Positions 1 through 9,548 are shown, counted from the stretch's first letter. The stretch: 64,000 nucleotides of DNA from an uncultured Alphaproteobacteria bacterium (GCA_938083135.1 CALLKY010000035.1:1-64000), one strand, 5' to 3'. Made by a program: numbers and translations. The notes: generated from the sequence alone by a model not told the origin.

Positions 1-119
1 CGCGCAGAGGCGACAGATTGGCTTCACCCTCTGGGGTCCGCATTGAAGTTGCCCTCGAACCATTCCAACAGACTGAATATTATATCTAATTCATGGTGAG
101 GTGGGGTGAAAATTACCGA
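1..119. other. window edge, no assignable gene
   Basis: This short stretch lies downstream of the PhoX-like gene. Plus-strand frames 1 and 3 are open from the edge to stops at 97-99 and 87-89, so it could hold the last residues of a gene starting outside the window, but neither translation is recognisable. I also looked on the minus strand for the missing C-terminal part of the PhoX-like protein and did not find it. Confidence 0.4.
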
Positions 120-1661
120 TCATCTGGGAAATGCGGGCTTAGGGGACCCAGCAAAAGCATCCGAATGAACAGTCGGGTTCCCCGCGGTTACGAATAAGTC
201 CCATGCGAACTTGAGCGCACCATGATCGCCGCCCATAGGACGCCAACGGACGACTTGGCCATATCTATTTTTGGCGCGTGGGTTGGGGCCGCCAACGGGT
301 GTCGCATCTCCGCCCTTATTTGGCTTCTTGCCACGGTTCTTGTTGTTCGTGAGCGTGCAGTAAGCTTCGGCTTTGTGCGGGTTTGCTGCGACCCATTCTG
401 GGCGATTCATCGTGGTAGCACCAACTGCAGATGCGGCTTGGCGGGTGTGAATACAAATCTCTGCTTTGCTGCCCATACCGGTAGAGGCTGGCGTTAGGGG
501 AAGCCACTCGCCTTTGCCGCGATCATGGAACTTCGCGGCGTACAGCTCGCCGTCTTCAAGCAAATTCCTGCTGTCTCCGCCTGAGGTATATTTCTTCGCA
601 GAGACGAAGCGATACAGAAATTCGCCGCGCTCATAATCGCCCATGTAAACCACGACATGACCATTCGCCGATAGCACGACTTCAGCGTTCTCATGCTTGA
701 AGCGGCCTAAGGCTGTGCCCTTCATTGGCGTGGATGTGGGGTCAAATGGATCAATCTCAACCACATAGCCCACGCGATTTGGCTCATTCGGGTGCTTCGC
801 GATATCGAAGCGTTCATCGGTCATGGCCCAATTATAGCCCCAGCCCTTCGCACCAATGCCGTAGCGTTTGAAGCCTTTTGGCAATGCCAAACCATGATTG
901 CTGGAAGAGAAATAGCCGTTGAAATTCTCTTCACAGGCGAGATATGTGCCCCAAGGGGTGCGCCCTGCACCGCAATTGTTCCAGGTGCCAAGCGATTGTT
1001 CGCCCAATGGGTCTGCTTTGGTCCTAAGCAGAGCGTTGCCGCGGGCAGGGCCAGTGAGCTGCATCGGCGTATCGGCAGTGATCAGCCGGTTCTCGGGGGC
1101 GTCCAGCACGATCTGCCAACCATTGCTCCCATCCCGTATCTGAAAAATGGAAACGCCGTGTGCGGCTTTGGCTTTGCGCACATCATCAGAGGTTTCAGGC
1201 TGTTTCGAAGGGTTTGCACCATAGGTAATGTAGCGGTTGGTGTATTCATTATTCGCGACAAGCACGGTTCGACTGTCGCGGGTGAACATTTCCATGCCGT
1301 CATTATTATCGCCGAATTGTAACTCCTGCGCTGCACCTGAGCTACGGGTCAAGGGATCGAATTCAGGACCCTCTGACCAAAGCGGGTCACCCCAGCGCAC
1401 GAGCGGCTTCCAGGAATATCCAGGCGGCAGCGTAACAGTATCCAGCGTATTGGCGGCGACAGGCTTAAAGCCAAGGCGACTGCTGGCATTCGCCTTCAGT
1501 GGCGTTAGCGCAGTGGTGCCTGCGGCAACACCAGCCGCTCCAAGTGCTCCCAGAAATCCGCGACGGGAAAGGGATTTTTCAGCGAGGCCTTCAAAGGCTG
1601 TCGCCGCAGGGCGAGGGCTGTTGATTTCATCGAATTCGTCGAAGGATGGGTGGCTTTCCAT
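120..1661 (-). CDS. PhoX/DUF839 family protein, TAT-exported, C-terminally short
   Basis: Resembles PhoX, a Ca/Fe-dependent periplasmic alkaline phosphatase with a beta-propeller fold (DUF839). From the chosen ATG at 1661 (GGAAGG about 8 bases upstream) it is 513 residues long; the frame is open further upstream, but that extension would put the export signal too far inside. A twin-arginine signal SRRGFLG lies at residues 32-38, followed by a small-residue hydrophobic stretch. Family landmarks are present: CEEN at 243-246, HEN at 323-325, and a GDYERGEF segment near 341. The protein stops soon after the NPTVHSDAF segment, where relatives normally continue with a last propeller part containing SPDGL and a tryptophan-rich strand. 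About 100-150 residues therefore seem to be missing, so phosphatase activity is doubtful. It is divergent from the SUF operon. Confidence 0.75.
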   Translation of the reverse strand: MESHPSFDEFDEINSPRPAATAFEGLAEKSLSRRGFLGALGAAGVAAGTTALTPLKANASSRLGFKPVAANTLDTVTLPPGYSWKPLVRWGDPLWSEGPEFDPLTRSSGAAQELQFGDNNDGMEMFTRDSRTVLVANNEYTNRYITYGANPSKQPETSDDVRKAKAAHGVSIFQIRDGSNGWQIVLDAPENRLITADTPMQLTGPARGNALLRTKADPLGEQSLGTWNNCGAGRTPWGTYLACEENFNGYFSSSNHGLALPKGFKRYGIGAKGWGYNWAMTDERFDIAKHPNEPNRVGYVVEIDPFDPTSTPMKGTALGRFKHENAEVVLSANGHVVVYMGDYERGEFLYRFVSAKKYTSGGDSRNLLEDGELYAAKFHDRGKGEWLPLTPASTGMGSKAEICIHTRQAASAVGATTMNRPEWVAANPHKAEAYCTLTNNKNRGKKPNKGGDATPVGGPNPRAKNRYGQVVRWRPMGGDHGALKFAWDLFVTAGNPTVHSDAFAGSPKPAFPR

Positions 1662-1769
1662 GGTTGAACCTTCCATTGGTTGGCTAATCATATCAAGCGC
1701 ATAGTTTACATTGGCACATTGCGTTGAAGTGACAGATTTGTCGCATTTTTGTTTTGGTGGAAGGTCTTG

Positions 1770-1787
1770 CCAATAGGAGTATATTGG
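1770..1787. promoter_or_regulatory. inverted repeat upstream of SUF operon, candidate operator
   Basis: A perfect 6-base inverted repeat, CCAATA-N6-TATTGG, lies 56 bases before the start of the Rrf2 regulator gene, in the region shared with the divergent PhoX-like gene. Rrf2-type SUF regulators commonly control their own operon, so this is a reasonable binding-site candidate. That is inference from position and symmetry only; it does not obviously match the E. coli IscR type 1 box. Confidence 0.4.
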
Positions 1788-1798
1788 TCCAAATACAT

Positions 1799-1819
1799 AT
1801 CGTATCATTTATCTACGAT
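1799..1819. promoter_or_regulatory. second inverted repeat upstream of SUF operon
   Basis: ATCGTA-N9-TACGAT lies 23 bases before the ATG of the Rrf2 gene and overlaps a possible -10 element (TATCAT at 1803-1808). It could be a second operator or a leader hairpin. Evidence is symmetry and position only. Confidence 0.3.
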
Positions 1820-1842
1820 TTGAAATTTTGGGGAGGACGGGC

Positions 1843-2295
1843 ATGCTCCGTCTCAGCAAAATGACGGACTATGGCGTTGTTGTAATGGGCCGGTTGGCCT
1901 CTCGCCCAGATGAACGTCAATCCGCAGCCGATGTCGCCGCGAATACTGGCTTGCCGCCTGCAACAGTGGGGCAGGTGCTGAAGGCGCTTGCGACTGGCGG
2001 TCTTGTTTCTGGTGCGCGCGGTGCCCAGGGGGGATACCTACTATCGCGCCGCCCAGACGCAATTTCTGTAGCAGAAATTGTGGTAGCGTTGGACGGTCCT
2101 GTCGCGATCACGGCCTGTGTAGAGGGTGCCGATGATCCATGTTCCGTTGAAGCGACATGTCTGCTCAAGGGCAGCTGGGACGCTGTGAATATCGCCATTG
2201 AAGATGCGCTGAAGCAAGTCACGCTTGCTGACATGTTGGCACCGCTTTTCCAATTTAATCCGCCGCCGACAGAACTAAGGGAGGCCACATCATGA
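1843..2295 (+). CDS. Rrf2-family SUF operon regulator (Fe-S cluster sensing)
   Basis: A 150-residue winged-helix regulator of the Rrf2/IscR family, of the type found as first gene of alphaproteobacterial SUF operons. The DNA-binding helix-turn-helix spans about residues 28-50, followed by the glycine-rich wing ([10 protein letters not shown]). Three cysteines at 92, 100 and 106 match the three-cysteine cluster-binding loop of IscR (92/98/104 in E. coli) with slightly wider spacing, so it probably carries an Fe-S cluster and represses the operon when cluster supply is adequate. The ATG at 1843 is chosen because GGGAGGA lies just upstream; a TTG 15 bases earlier is less likely. Its stop overlaps the sufB start (ATGA), indicating translational coupling. 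Confidence 0.93.
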   Translation: MLRLSKMTDYGVVVMGRLASRPDERQSAADVAANTGLPPATVGQVLKALATGGLVSGARGAQGGYLLSRRPDAISVAEIVVALDGPVAITACVEGADDPCSVEATCLLKGSWDAVNIAIEDALKQVTLADMLAPLFQFNPPPTELREATS

Positions 2296-3755
2296 GCGCC
2301 ACCGCCGAAACCGTCGCCGATGTCGAACGGCTGAACGAGAAGTATAAATATGGCTTCGTCACGGACATTGAGGCAGAGAACGCGCCAAAAGGTCTGAGCG
2401 AAGACACGGTCCGCTTTATTTCCGCCAAAAAGAATGAGCCTGAATGGCTGCTTGAATGGCGCCTCGAGGCCTATCGTCGTTGGCTTGAGATGAAGGAACC
2501 CGACTGGGGCAAGCTTGGCTATCCGCCGATCGACTACCAAGACGCGTATTATTATTCGGCACCGAAATCGAATGAAAACGCGCCTGAAAGCTTGGACGAT
2601 GTTGATCCTGAGCTGCTGCGCACCTACGAGAAACTCGGCATTCCTTTGCGCGAGCAAGAGATGTTGGCTGGCGTTAAGAACATCGCGGTAGATGTTGTTT
2701 TTGATAGCGTTTCTGTGGCGACAACCTTCAAGAAGAAGCTGGCTGAGGCGGGCGTCATCTTCTCATCAATCTCGGAGGCGATCCAAGAGCACCCGGAATT
2801 GGTTCGGAAATATATGGGCGCAGTTGTGCCACGCGATGACAACTACTTCGCCGCGCTGAACTCTGCCGTCTTTACCGACGGGTCGTTCGTTTACATTCCG
2901 AAGGGCGTCAAATGCCCGATGGAGCTATCCACCTATTTCCGGATCAATGCGGAGAATACGGGACAGTTTGAGCGCACATTGATCATCGCGGAAGAAGGCT
3001 CCTACGTGAGCTATCTGGAAGGCTGTACGGCCCCAATGCGGGACGAAAATCAGCTTCACGCGGCTGTGGTCGAACTGGTTACGCATGCGGATGCTGAGAT
3101 CAAATATTCAACCGTGCAGAACTGGTATCCAGGCGACGAGAACGGCGTTGGCGGTATCTATAACTTCGTCACCAAGCGCGCGCTGTGTGCTGGTGATCGC
3201 TCCAAAGTAAGCTGGACTCAGGTTGAGACGGGGTCTGCGATCACCTGGAAGTATCCAAGCTGCATTTTGCAGGGTGATGACAGCCAGGGCGAGTTCTATT
3301 CCGTTGCCATTGCCAACAACATGCAGCAGGCCGATACGGGCACCAAGATGATCCATTTGGGCAAGCGCACGCGCTCCCGGATCATTTCTAAGGGCATTTC
3401 GGCCGGTAACGCGCAGAATAGCTATCGTGGCCTGGTCAAAATGCTGCCAACGGCAGAAAAGGCGCGGAATTACACGCAGTGTGACTCACTCCTGATCGGC
3501 GATCAGTGCGGTGCCCATACATTTCCGTATATCGAAAGCCAGAACCGCTCAGCCCGTGTTGAGCATGAGGCGACGACATCCAAAATCAGCGAAGATCAGC
3601 TCTTCTACTGCCGCCAGCGCGGCATTGGTGAAGAGGAAGCTGTGGCGCTTGTCGTCAATGGCTTTTGCCGCGAAGTCTTGCAGCAACTCCCCATGGAATT
3701 CGCCGTTGAGGCGCAGAAACTGGTCAGCATCAGCCTTGAAGGCAGTGTTGGGTAA
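2292..3755 (+). CDS. sufB: Fe-S cluster assembly scaffold SufB
   Basis: SufB is the scaffold subunit of the cytosolic SufBC2D complex, on which sulfur from SufS and iron are assembled into Fe-S clusters. The 487-residue product has the family's usual length and architecture: an N-terminal helical region, then a right-handed beta-helix core with typical segments such as [15 protein letters not shown] and a C-terminal region ending in the [10 protein letters not shown] segment. It starts inside the stop of the regulator gene and is followed 11 bases later by sufC. It is paired with SufD, a distant paralogue in the same operon. Confidence 0.98.
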   Translation: MSATAETVADVERLNEKYKYGFVTDIEAENAPKGLSEDTVRFISAKKNEPEWLLEWRLEAYRRWLEMKEPDWGKLGYPPIDYQDAYYYSAPKSNENAPESLDDVDPELLRTYEKLGIPLREQEMLAGVKNIAVDVVFDSVSVATTFKKKLAEAGVIFSSISEAIQEHPELVRKYMGAVVPRDDNYFAALNSAVFTDGSFVYIPKGVKCPMELSTYFRINAENTGQFERTLIIAEEGSYVSYLEGCTAPMRDENQLHAAVVELVTHADAEIKYSTVQNWYPGDENGVGGIYNFVTKRALCAGDRSKVSWTQVETGSAITWKYPSCILQGDDSQGEFYSVAIANNMQQADTGTKMIHLGKRTRSRIISKGISAGNAQNSYRGLVKMLPTAEKARNYTQCDSLLIGDQCGAHTFPYIESQNRSARVEHEATTSKISEDQLFYCRQRGIGEEEAVALVVNGFCREVLQQLPMEFAVEAQKLVSISLEGSVG

Positions 3756-3766
3756 GGAACAGAAAT

Positions 3767-4519
3767 ATGCTTGAAATCAATAACCTGCACGTCGACATCG
3801 ACGGTAAACAGATCATCAACGGCCTGACATTGACTGTGCCTGCGGGCGAAGTTCACGCTGTCATGGGGCCAAATGGCTCCGGCAAGAGCACGCTATCCTA
3901 CACGCTGGCTGGCCGCGATGGCTATGAAGCGACGGATGGTACGGCGACGCTTGGTGGCGCTGACCTGCTGGGCCTGGACCCTGAAGAACGGGCAGCGCTT
4001 GGTCTGTTCCTGGCGTTCCAATATCCGGTTGAAATCCCGGGCGTTGCTGGCATGACTTTCGTGAAGACGGCACTCAATGCTGTCCGCACCGCGCGCGGTG
4101 AGGGGGAGCTGTCCGCACTCGACTTCCTCAAGCTTGTCCGCGCACGCCTGAAAGACCTTGGCATTGATGAAGCGATGCTGAAACGGCCTGTGAATGCCGG
4201 ATTCTCAGGCGGCGAAAAGAAACGCAATGAAGTGCTGCAAATGGCGCTGCTCGAACCAAAGTTCTGCATCCTTGATGAGACCGACAGTGGCCTCGATATC
4301 GACGCCCTGAAGATCGTTGCAGATGGTGTTAATAAGATGCGCGGGCCGGAACGCGGCATGCTTGTGATTACCCATTACCAGCGGCTGCTGGACTACATTA
4401 AGCCAGACAAGGTGCATGTGCTGGCCAAGGGCCGGATCGTTAAAACGGGCGGCCCGGAATTGGCGCTTGAACTGGAAGAAAAAGGCTATGGCGATGTCCT
4501 GGCCGGGGTGGCCGCGTAA
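3767..4519 (+). CDS. sufC: Fe-S assembly ATPase SufC
   Basis: SufC is the ABC-type ATPase of the SufBCD scaffold; it binds SufB and SufD and drives their conformational change, and is soluble rather than part of a transporter. In the 250-residue protein the Walker A motif GPNGSGKST is at 34-42, the ABC signature SGGE at 147-150, and Walker B ILDETDSGLD begins at about 168, with the aspartate-rich D-loop characteristic of SufC. The stop codon overlaps the sufD start by one base (TAATG at 4517-4521), so the two are probably co-translated. Confidence 0.98.
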   Translation: MLEINNLHVDIDGKQIINGLTLTVPAGEVHAVMGPNGSGKSTLSYTLAGRDGYEATDGTATLGGADLLGLDPEERAALGLFLAFQYPVEIPGVAGMTFVKTALNAVRTARGEGELSALDFLKLVRARLKDLGIDEAMLKRPVNAGFSGGEKKRNEVLQMALLEPKFCILDETDSGLDIDALKIVADGVNKMRGPERGMLVITHYQRLLDYIKPDKVHVLAKGRIVKTGGPELALELEEKGYGDVLAGVAA

Positions 4520-5814
4520 TGGCTGCCAAAGAACCTCTTGGGGTCGCAGCATTCGCGCCGTCGTTCCGGGAACGCAGCGGTGAGCCTGAATGGCTGAGCG
4601 GCCTGCGCCGGGATGGATTCGCGCGGTTCAGTGAAGGCGGTCTGCCCACCAACCGTGATGAAGCCTGGAAATATACCAGCCTTCGCCCCATCGCCCGCGC
4701 CAAGTATGAGCCAGCACCTGCAAATGACGATGCTGTACTCGGTGACTTGCCAGGGCTCATGCTGGAAGGCTCAGCGCGCGCCGTATTCATCAACGGTCGC
4801 TTGGCACCAGCACTTTCTGATTTAGAAGGCGTGACAGCCTATGTCTTGCCGCTGGCGGATGCATTGGGCGCTGATTGGGTACAGGCATTGCTTGGCCGCC
4901 AGGTCGATGACGCCCAGGTGATGTACGCATTGAACGCGGCGCTGTTCGATGATGGCCTCGCAATCCGTGTGCCTGATGGCGAAACCATGCCGCGCCCATT
5001 GGAAATCCTGTTCGTAGCCGCTCCTGGTGAGCGGGCGCTGATGTGGCATCCGCGGATGGCCATCGATATTGGCGAGAACGCGCGCGCCACAATCATTGAA
5101 CGCCACATTGGCCCGGCCAAAGGCGCATATCTGGCCAATCATGGTGCCGATATCCGTGTGGCTGACGGTGCCGTGCTGACCCATGCCAAAGCCCAGCTTG
5201 AAGGTGGGGAGGGCCGACATCTGGCCATGGCCCGCGTCTCCATCGGCGAAGGCGCGATCTATGATAATTTCGTGCTGACACTGGGCGCTGCCCTGTCTCG
5301 CAACGAAGTCGCGACCAGCCTGAACGGCTCTGACAGCGAGGTGCGCTTGAACGGCGCATACATGCTGAATGATCGCCAACATGCGGACCATTCAAGCCGT
5401 ATTGACCATTTGGCGCCGAGTACCCGGTCGCGCCAGGTCTATTCCGGTGCCATTGGCGGCAATGCGCGCGGCGTGTTCCAAGGCCATATTGTTGTTGACC
5501 AGATTGCGCAGAAAACTGATGGGCACCAGCTCAACCGTGCTTTGCTGCTTTCTGACCATGCAGAGATCGATTCCAAGCCCGTCCTCGAAATCTATGCGGA
5601 CGACGTGAAATGCAGCCACGGTGCCACCGCCGGGGATATTGATGACGACCAGCTTTTTTATCTTCGTGCGCGCGGCATCCCGGCTGAACAAGCGCGGTTG
5701 TTGGTTGTGCGAGGATTCCTGGCTGCTGCTGCCGAAGGACTTGGCGACGAAGCAGTCCGCAGCATCATGCTGGCAGAACTGGATAAAGCCCTTGGTTTGG
5801 AGGGGATAGAATGA
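4519..5814 (+). CDS. sufD: Fe-S cluster assembly protein SufD
   Basis: SufD is the second beta-helix subunit of the SufBC2D scaffold and is needed for iron entry. The protein is 431 residues, typical of the family. The N-terminal half contains the DEAWKYTSL segment, and the C-terminal half the characteristic AEIDSKPVLEIYADDVKCSHG run with the functionally important histidine of the CSHG motif. It ends four bases inside sufS (ATGA), continuing the coupled arrangement of the operon. Confidence 0.97.
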   Translation: MAAKEPLGVAAFAPSFRERSGEPEWLSGLRRDGFARFSEGGLPTNRDEAWKYTSLRPIARAKYEPAPANDDAVLGDLPGLMLEGSARAVFINGRLAPALSDLEGVTAYVLPLADALGADWVQALLGRQVDDAQVMYALNAALFDDGLAIRVPDGETMPRPLEILFVAAPGERALMWHPRMAIDIGENARATIIERHIGPAKGAYLANHGADIRVADGAVLTHAKAQLEGGEGRHLAMARVSIGEGAIYDNFVLTLGAALSRNEVATSLNGSDSEVRLNGAYMLNDRQHADHSSRIDHLAPSTRSRQVYSGAIGGNARGVFQGHIVVDQIAQKTDGHQLNRALLLSDHAEIDSKPVLEIYADDVKCSHGATAGDIDDDQLFYLRARGIPAEQARLLVVRGFLAAAAEGLGDEAVRSIMLAELDKALGLEGIE

Positions 5815-7055
5815 CGGCCCTTGCATCATCTGCGCGCCCTAATTTTGACGTAGAAGCAATCCGCGCGGATTTCCCTATTCTGCATCAACAGATCAACGGT
5901 CACGACTTGGTCTTTCTGGATACAGCCGCAAGCGCGCAGAAGCCGCGCCAGGTGATCCAGGCGATGGTTGAGGTGATGGAGAATGACTATGCCAACGTCC
6001 ATCGCGGCGTCTATGCGCTCTCCCAACGCGCAACGGACAAGTTCGAAGCAGCGCGGGGCAAAGCGGCAAAATTCATCAACGCGCCCCATGAAGATTCAAT
6101 CATCTTCTCCCGTGGTGCGACTGAAGGCATAAATCTTGTTGCAGCATCATATGGCCAGCGGCTTGGCCCGGGTGATGAGATCATTACGACGGAATTGGAG
6201 CATCACTCCAACATCGTGCCATGGCAGATCATCGCCGAAAAGCAGGGTGCCAAAGTTCTATTCGCACCGATGGATGATGATGGCGCGCTCGATATGGATG
6301 CGTTCCGTTCCCTCATCAGCAATCGTACGAAAATCGTTGCAGTGACCCATGTTGCCAATACGATGGGGACGGTGCTGCCAGTGCAGGAAATCGCGCGTCT
6401 CACCCATGCGGTTGGCGCGATTATTCTGGTGGATGGTTGCCAGGCAGCACCGCATATGCCGGTAGATGTGCAGGCCCTGGATGTCGATTTCTATGCATTC
6501 TCAGGCCATAAAATCTATGGCCCAACCGGCATCGGCGCATTGTATGGCCGTCCAGAAATTCTGGCAGATATGCCACCATATCAAGGTGGTGGTGAGATGA
6601 TTGAGACGGTGGAGAAGACCGGCTCGACCTATAAAGAACCGCCACATCGCTTTGAAGCAGGCACGCCCGCTATTGTTGAGGCCGTAGGGTTTGGTGCCGC
6701 TATCGACTACATTCAAAGCATCGGGCTTGAGGGCATCAGCGCCCATGAAACTGATGTTGCTGCCCATGCTGAAGCGTTGCTCCGTGCGATGCCTGAGGTC
6801 GAAATTATGGGCAAGCCGGGTGCGAAGACTTCAGTGCTATCGTTTAATGTGAAGGGCGCACACGCCCATGACGTCGGCACGATCCTGGATCAGATGGGTG
6901 TCGCAGTTCGGGCTGGGCAGCATTGCGCGCAGCCCGTGATGGATCGCTTCGGTGTTCATGCAACGGCGCGGGCAAGCTTCGGCATGTACAACACCAGGGC
7001 AGAAGCGGAGGCGCTTGCCGCCGCCGTCGCCAAGACGATTGAGATATTCGGGTAA
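5811..7055 (+). CDS. sufS: cysteine desulfurase SufS (group II)
   Basis: A PLP-dependent enzyme that takes sulfur from L-cysteine as a protein persulfide and feeds it to SufBCD. In the 414-residue sequence the PLP-binding lysine is K234 in SGHK, the N-terminal histidine motif HHSN is at 131-134, and the active cysteine is C372 in GQHCAQP, as in group II desulfurases. The operon has no sufE or sufU homologue, so the sulfur-transfer partner must be encoded elsewhere. The gene is followed 11 bases later by sufT. Confidence 0.97.
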   Translation: MTALASSARPNFDVEAIRADFPILHQQINGHDLVFLDTAASAQKPRQVIQAMVEVMENDYANVHRGVYALSQRATDKFEAARGKAAKFINAPHEDSIIFSRGATEGINLVAASYGQRLGPGDEIITTELEHHSNIVPWQIIAEKQGAKVLFAPMDDDGALDMDAFRSLISNRTKIVAVTHVANTMGTVLPVQEIARLTHAVGAIILVDGCQAAPHMPVDVQALDVDFYAFSGHKIYGPTGIGALYGRPEILADMPPYQGGGEMIETVEKTGSTYKEPPHRFEAGTPAIVEAVGFGAAIDYIQSIGLEGISAHETDVAAHAEALLRAMPEVEIMGKPGAKTSVLSFNVKGAHAHDVGTILDQMGVAVRAGQHCAQPVMDRFGVHATARASFGMYNTRAEAEALAAAVAKTIEIFG

Positions 7056-7066
7056 GGAGCCAGAAC

Positions 7067-7552
7067 ATGTCAGACATAGAGGACGGCAAATCCAGGCCTT
7101 TCCCAACGTTCCTAGATGAGGACATGCCAGCCGGATTGAACCCTGGCGGCATGGGTATGGGAATGGGCTTCGGCATGAACACGGGTGTGGACGCCAGCGA
7201 GGGCGATTTCCGCGCGCGCCGTGGTGCCAAGTTGCCAGAGGGGCAGGCAGTCGGCACGCAGGAAGATGCGATCGCCGCGCTTAAAACAGTCTACGATCCT
7301 GAAATCCCAGTGGATATTTGGGAGCTTGGCCTTATCTATACGGTTGATATTAACGAGGATGGCTCAGTCTTCGCCGAGATGACCTTGACTGCACCCGGTT
7401 GCCCCGTCGCTGGCGAAATGCCTGGTATGGCCGCTGATGCGCTGGTCGCTGTTCCTGGGTTTGGTGAGATTGAAGTGGTGCTGGTGTTTGATCCGCCCTG
7501 GACGCCGGAACGCATGTCAGACGAAGCGCGAGTCGCACTCGACTGGTTTTAG
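7067..7552 (+). CDS. sufT: SufT, DUF59/MIP18-family Fe-S maturation protein
   Basis: A 161-residue protein with a roughly 60-residue variable N-terminus rich in Gly and Met (GGMGMGMGFGMN) followed by a DUF59 domain. The domain is recognised by DPEIPVDIWELGLIY and the TLTAPGCPVAGEMP segment with its conserved cysteine. SufT proteins assist Fe-S protein maturation and are commonly encoded between sufS and sufA in this class. The stop is followed 7 bases later by sufA, whose ribosome-binding site overlaps this stop. Confidence 0.93.
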   Translation: MSDIEDGKSRPFPTFLDEDMPAGLNPGGMGMGMGFGMNTGVDASEGDFRARRGAKLPEGQAVGTQEDAIAALKTVYDPEIPVDIWELGLIYTVDINEDGSVFAEMTLTAPGCPVAGEMPGMAADALVAVPGFGEIEVVLVFDPPWTPERMSDEARVALDWF

Positions 7553-7559
7553 GAGAGAT

Positions 7560-7940
7560 ATGATGGCTGAACGTCCCCCCATGGTGACTTTGACTGACGG
7601 CGCTATCGCCCGTGTCAAAGAGCTGATTTCCAAAAGCGATGAGCCTGTGATGGGCCTTCGCATCGGTGTCAGTGCGCGCGGCTGTTCTGGGCTGTCGTAT
7701 TCGGTGGAGTACGCCCAGGAGCAGAAGCGCTTCGAGGAGATTATTGATCAGGACGGCGTCAAAGTCCTGATCGATCCAGCGGCCGTAATGTTCCTGATCG
7801 GCTCCGTCGTGGATTACAAAGAAGACCGCTTTTCATCCGGATTCACCTTCACAAACCCCAACGCTGTTGGCGCCTGTGGCTGCGGTGAAAGCTTCTTCGT
7901 AGACCAGGATGCGGCGAGAGCTGAAGGCGCTCCGGCCTAA
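7560..7940 (+). CDS. sufA: A-type Fe-S carrier SufA/IscA
   Basis: A 126-residue A-type carrier that receives clusters from the SUF scaffold and passes them to apoproteins. The three ligand cysteines are visible: C42 in RGCSG, and C106 and C108 in ACGCGESF. The frame is open upstream into sufT, but AGGAGA immediately before the ATG at 7560 fixes the start (a second ATG follows directly). It is the last gene of the SUF operon and converges with the GMC oxidoreductase gene 6 bases away; no clear hairpin terminator is seen between them. Confidence 0.96.
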   Translation: MMAERPPMVTLTDGAIARVKELISKSDEPVMGLRIGVSARGCSGLSYSVEYAQEQKRFEEIIDQDGVKVLIDPAAVMFLIGSVVDYKEDRFSSGFTFTNPNAVGACGCGESFFVDQDAARAEGAPA

Positions 7941-7946
7941 GCGGGA

Positions 7947-9548
7947 TTATCTTCCGGGGTTATCTTCCAGGATCATTGCCGCACCCTTTTCGCCAATCAT
8001 GATGGCCGTTGAGTTTGTGTTCGCAGTTGTTACGGCAGGCATGATCGATGCATCGATAACGCGCAATCCTTCCAGGCCGCGGACTTTCAGCTGTGGGTCG
8101 ACGACGGCCATCGGGTCGCCATCTGGTCCCATCTTGCACACACCAACCGGGTGATAGATCGAAGCGCCTTTCTCCCGTGCAAATTGAGCGAGATCTTCAT
8201 CGCTTTGGATGTCAACGCCGGGCACAGTCTCACCTTCCGAGTGTGCATTGAGGGCGGGTTGTGCGAAGACTGCACGGGCTTGGCGCATGCCCTCCACAAT
8301 CACCCGCACATCATCTTCCGTCGACATATATTTAGGCTTGATCAGCGGTGCCTGCCTTGGATCACTGGACTGCGCCATAATCGTGCCCCGACTTTCCGGG
8401 CGGGCGATGGAGCAGGCGACGGTCATACCTGGTTTCCGCTCAAGCGCGCCGAACTTGGACTCGTCATAGCTTGCAGGCGAGAATAGCAGTTGGATATCAG
8501 GGCTCTCCAAGCCTTCGCGGCTCTTGGTGAAGACCTGGGCGGAAGATACGCCGAACGTTAGTGCCCCGCGGCCTTCCAATACGAAGCGCAAGCCTTCCCA
8601 CATCAACCGAAGCCCACGGGACATTTCGTTGATGGATACGACGTTCTTGGCGCGGTGAGAAATGCGGCAGCAGTAATGGTCTGAAAGGTTCGCACCCACA
8701 CCGGCAAGGTCATGCTGCACTTCAACGCCTATAGATTTCAGGTGCTCTGCCGGGCCGATGCCAGAAATATGCAGCAAATGCGGCGAATTTACCGAACCGC
8801 CAGACAAGATGACCTCCTTTGTCGCGCGCACTTCCTTCATGTCGCCGCCCTGGTCATAGGCAACGCCAACACACCGTTTGCCTTCAAAGATCAACTTCGT
8901 CGCCAGCGCTTCCGTGATGACTTCGATGTTGGCCTTGTTTTCAATATTGGCCAGATATGTCTGCGCAGTAGACCCGCGTCGCCGCCCGATCCTGGACATC
9001 TGGCTATAGCCAACGCCCTCCCGGTCATAATCGTTTAGATCGTCCTTGAATTCATGACCCGCCTGTTGTGCCGCTTCAACGAAATGGTGGGTAAGGGGCA
9101 GGATGGTTCGGTAATCTTCTACCTGCAGCGGTCCCGTGGCTCCGCGCGTATCGCCAGTACCGGATACATAGCTTTCTGATTTCCTGAAATAGGGCAGCAC
9201 CTCATCATAGGACCAGCCGCGACAGCCGGACTGCGCCCAGGAATCGTAGTCCTGCTGGGTGCCGCGAATATATAGCATGCCGTTGATTGAAGATGACCCG
9301 CCAAGGGTTTTTCCGCGCGGCCAATGGATCTTCCGGCCTGCTGTGCCTTCTTCGCCCTCTGAATGGTAGTTCCAATTCAGCTTAGGGTGATCCAGCAATT
9401 TCAGGATACCGGCAGGAATGTGGATATAGGGATGCGTGTCTTTGGGGCCAGCCTCTAGCAGGACAACCTTATGCCCTGCATCCGCCAGTCGACGGGCAAC
9501 CACGCAGCCGGCAGAGCCAGCGCCAACAATCACATAATCCGCATTCAT
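7947..9548 (-). CDS. GMC-family FAD oxidoreductase (choline dehydrogenase-like)
   Basis: A 533-residue flavoprotein of the glucose-methanol-choline family, which oxidises alcohols to aldehydes. The N-terminal FAD motif VGAGSAGC begins at about residue 8. The GMC signature (HWPRGKTLGGSSSINGMLYIRG region) covers about residues 75-97, and the C-terminal active-site part includes YHPVGVCKMG and the catalytic-region TTANTNS. The substrate is not evident: choline, long-chain alcohols and polyethylene glycol are all used by close relatives. It is divergent from a carboxymuconolactone-decarboxylase-like gene across 131 bases. Confidence 0.93.
   Translation of the reverse strand: MNADYVIVGAGSAGCVVARRLADAGHKVVLLEAGPKDTHPYIHIPAGILKLLDHPKLNWNYHSEGEEGTAGRKIHWPRGKTLGGSSSINGMLYIRGTQQDYDSWAQSGCRGWSYDEVLPYFRKSESYVSGTGDTRGATGPLQVEDYRTILPLTHHFVEAAQQAGHEFKDDLNDYDREGVGYSQMSRIGRRRGSTAQTYLANIENKANIEVITEALATKLIFEGKRCVGVAYDQGGDMKEVRATKEVILSGGSVNSPHLLHISGIGPAEHLKSIGVEVQHDLAGVGANLSDHYCCRISHRAKNVVSINEMSRGLRLMWEGLRFVLEGRGALTFGVSSAQVFTKSREGLESPDIQLLFSPASYDESKFGALERKPGMTVACSIARPESRGTIMAQSSDPRQAPLIKPKYMSTEDDVRVIVEGMRQARAVFAQPALNAHSEGETVPGVDIQSDEDLAQFAREKGASIYHPVGVCKMGPDGDPMAVVDPQLKVRGLEGLRVIDASIMPAVTTANTNSTAIMIGEKGAAMILEDNPGR

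Noticed and set aside
1917-2657. 246-codon open frame opposite the regulator and sufB
   Set aside because: It spans two real genes with clear family matches and has no ribosome-binding site.
4822-5391. 189-codon open frame opposite sufD
   Set aside because: A shadow of a well-supported gene, with composition typical of antisense frames and no domain features.
7926-7970. Direct repeat GGTTATCTTCC/GGATTATCTTCC between sufA and the GMC gene
   Set aside because: One copy pair only, inside or next to coding ends; it does not form a hairpin and has no obvious function.
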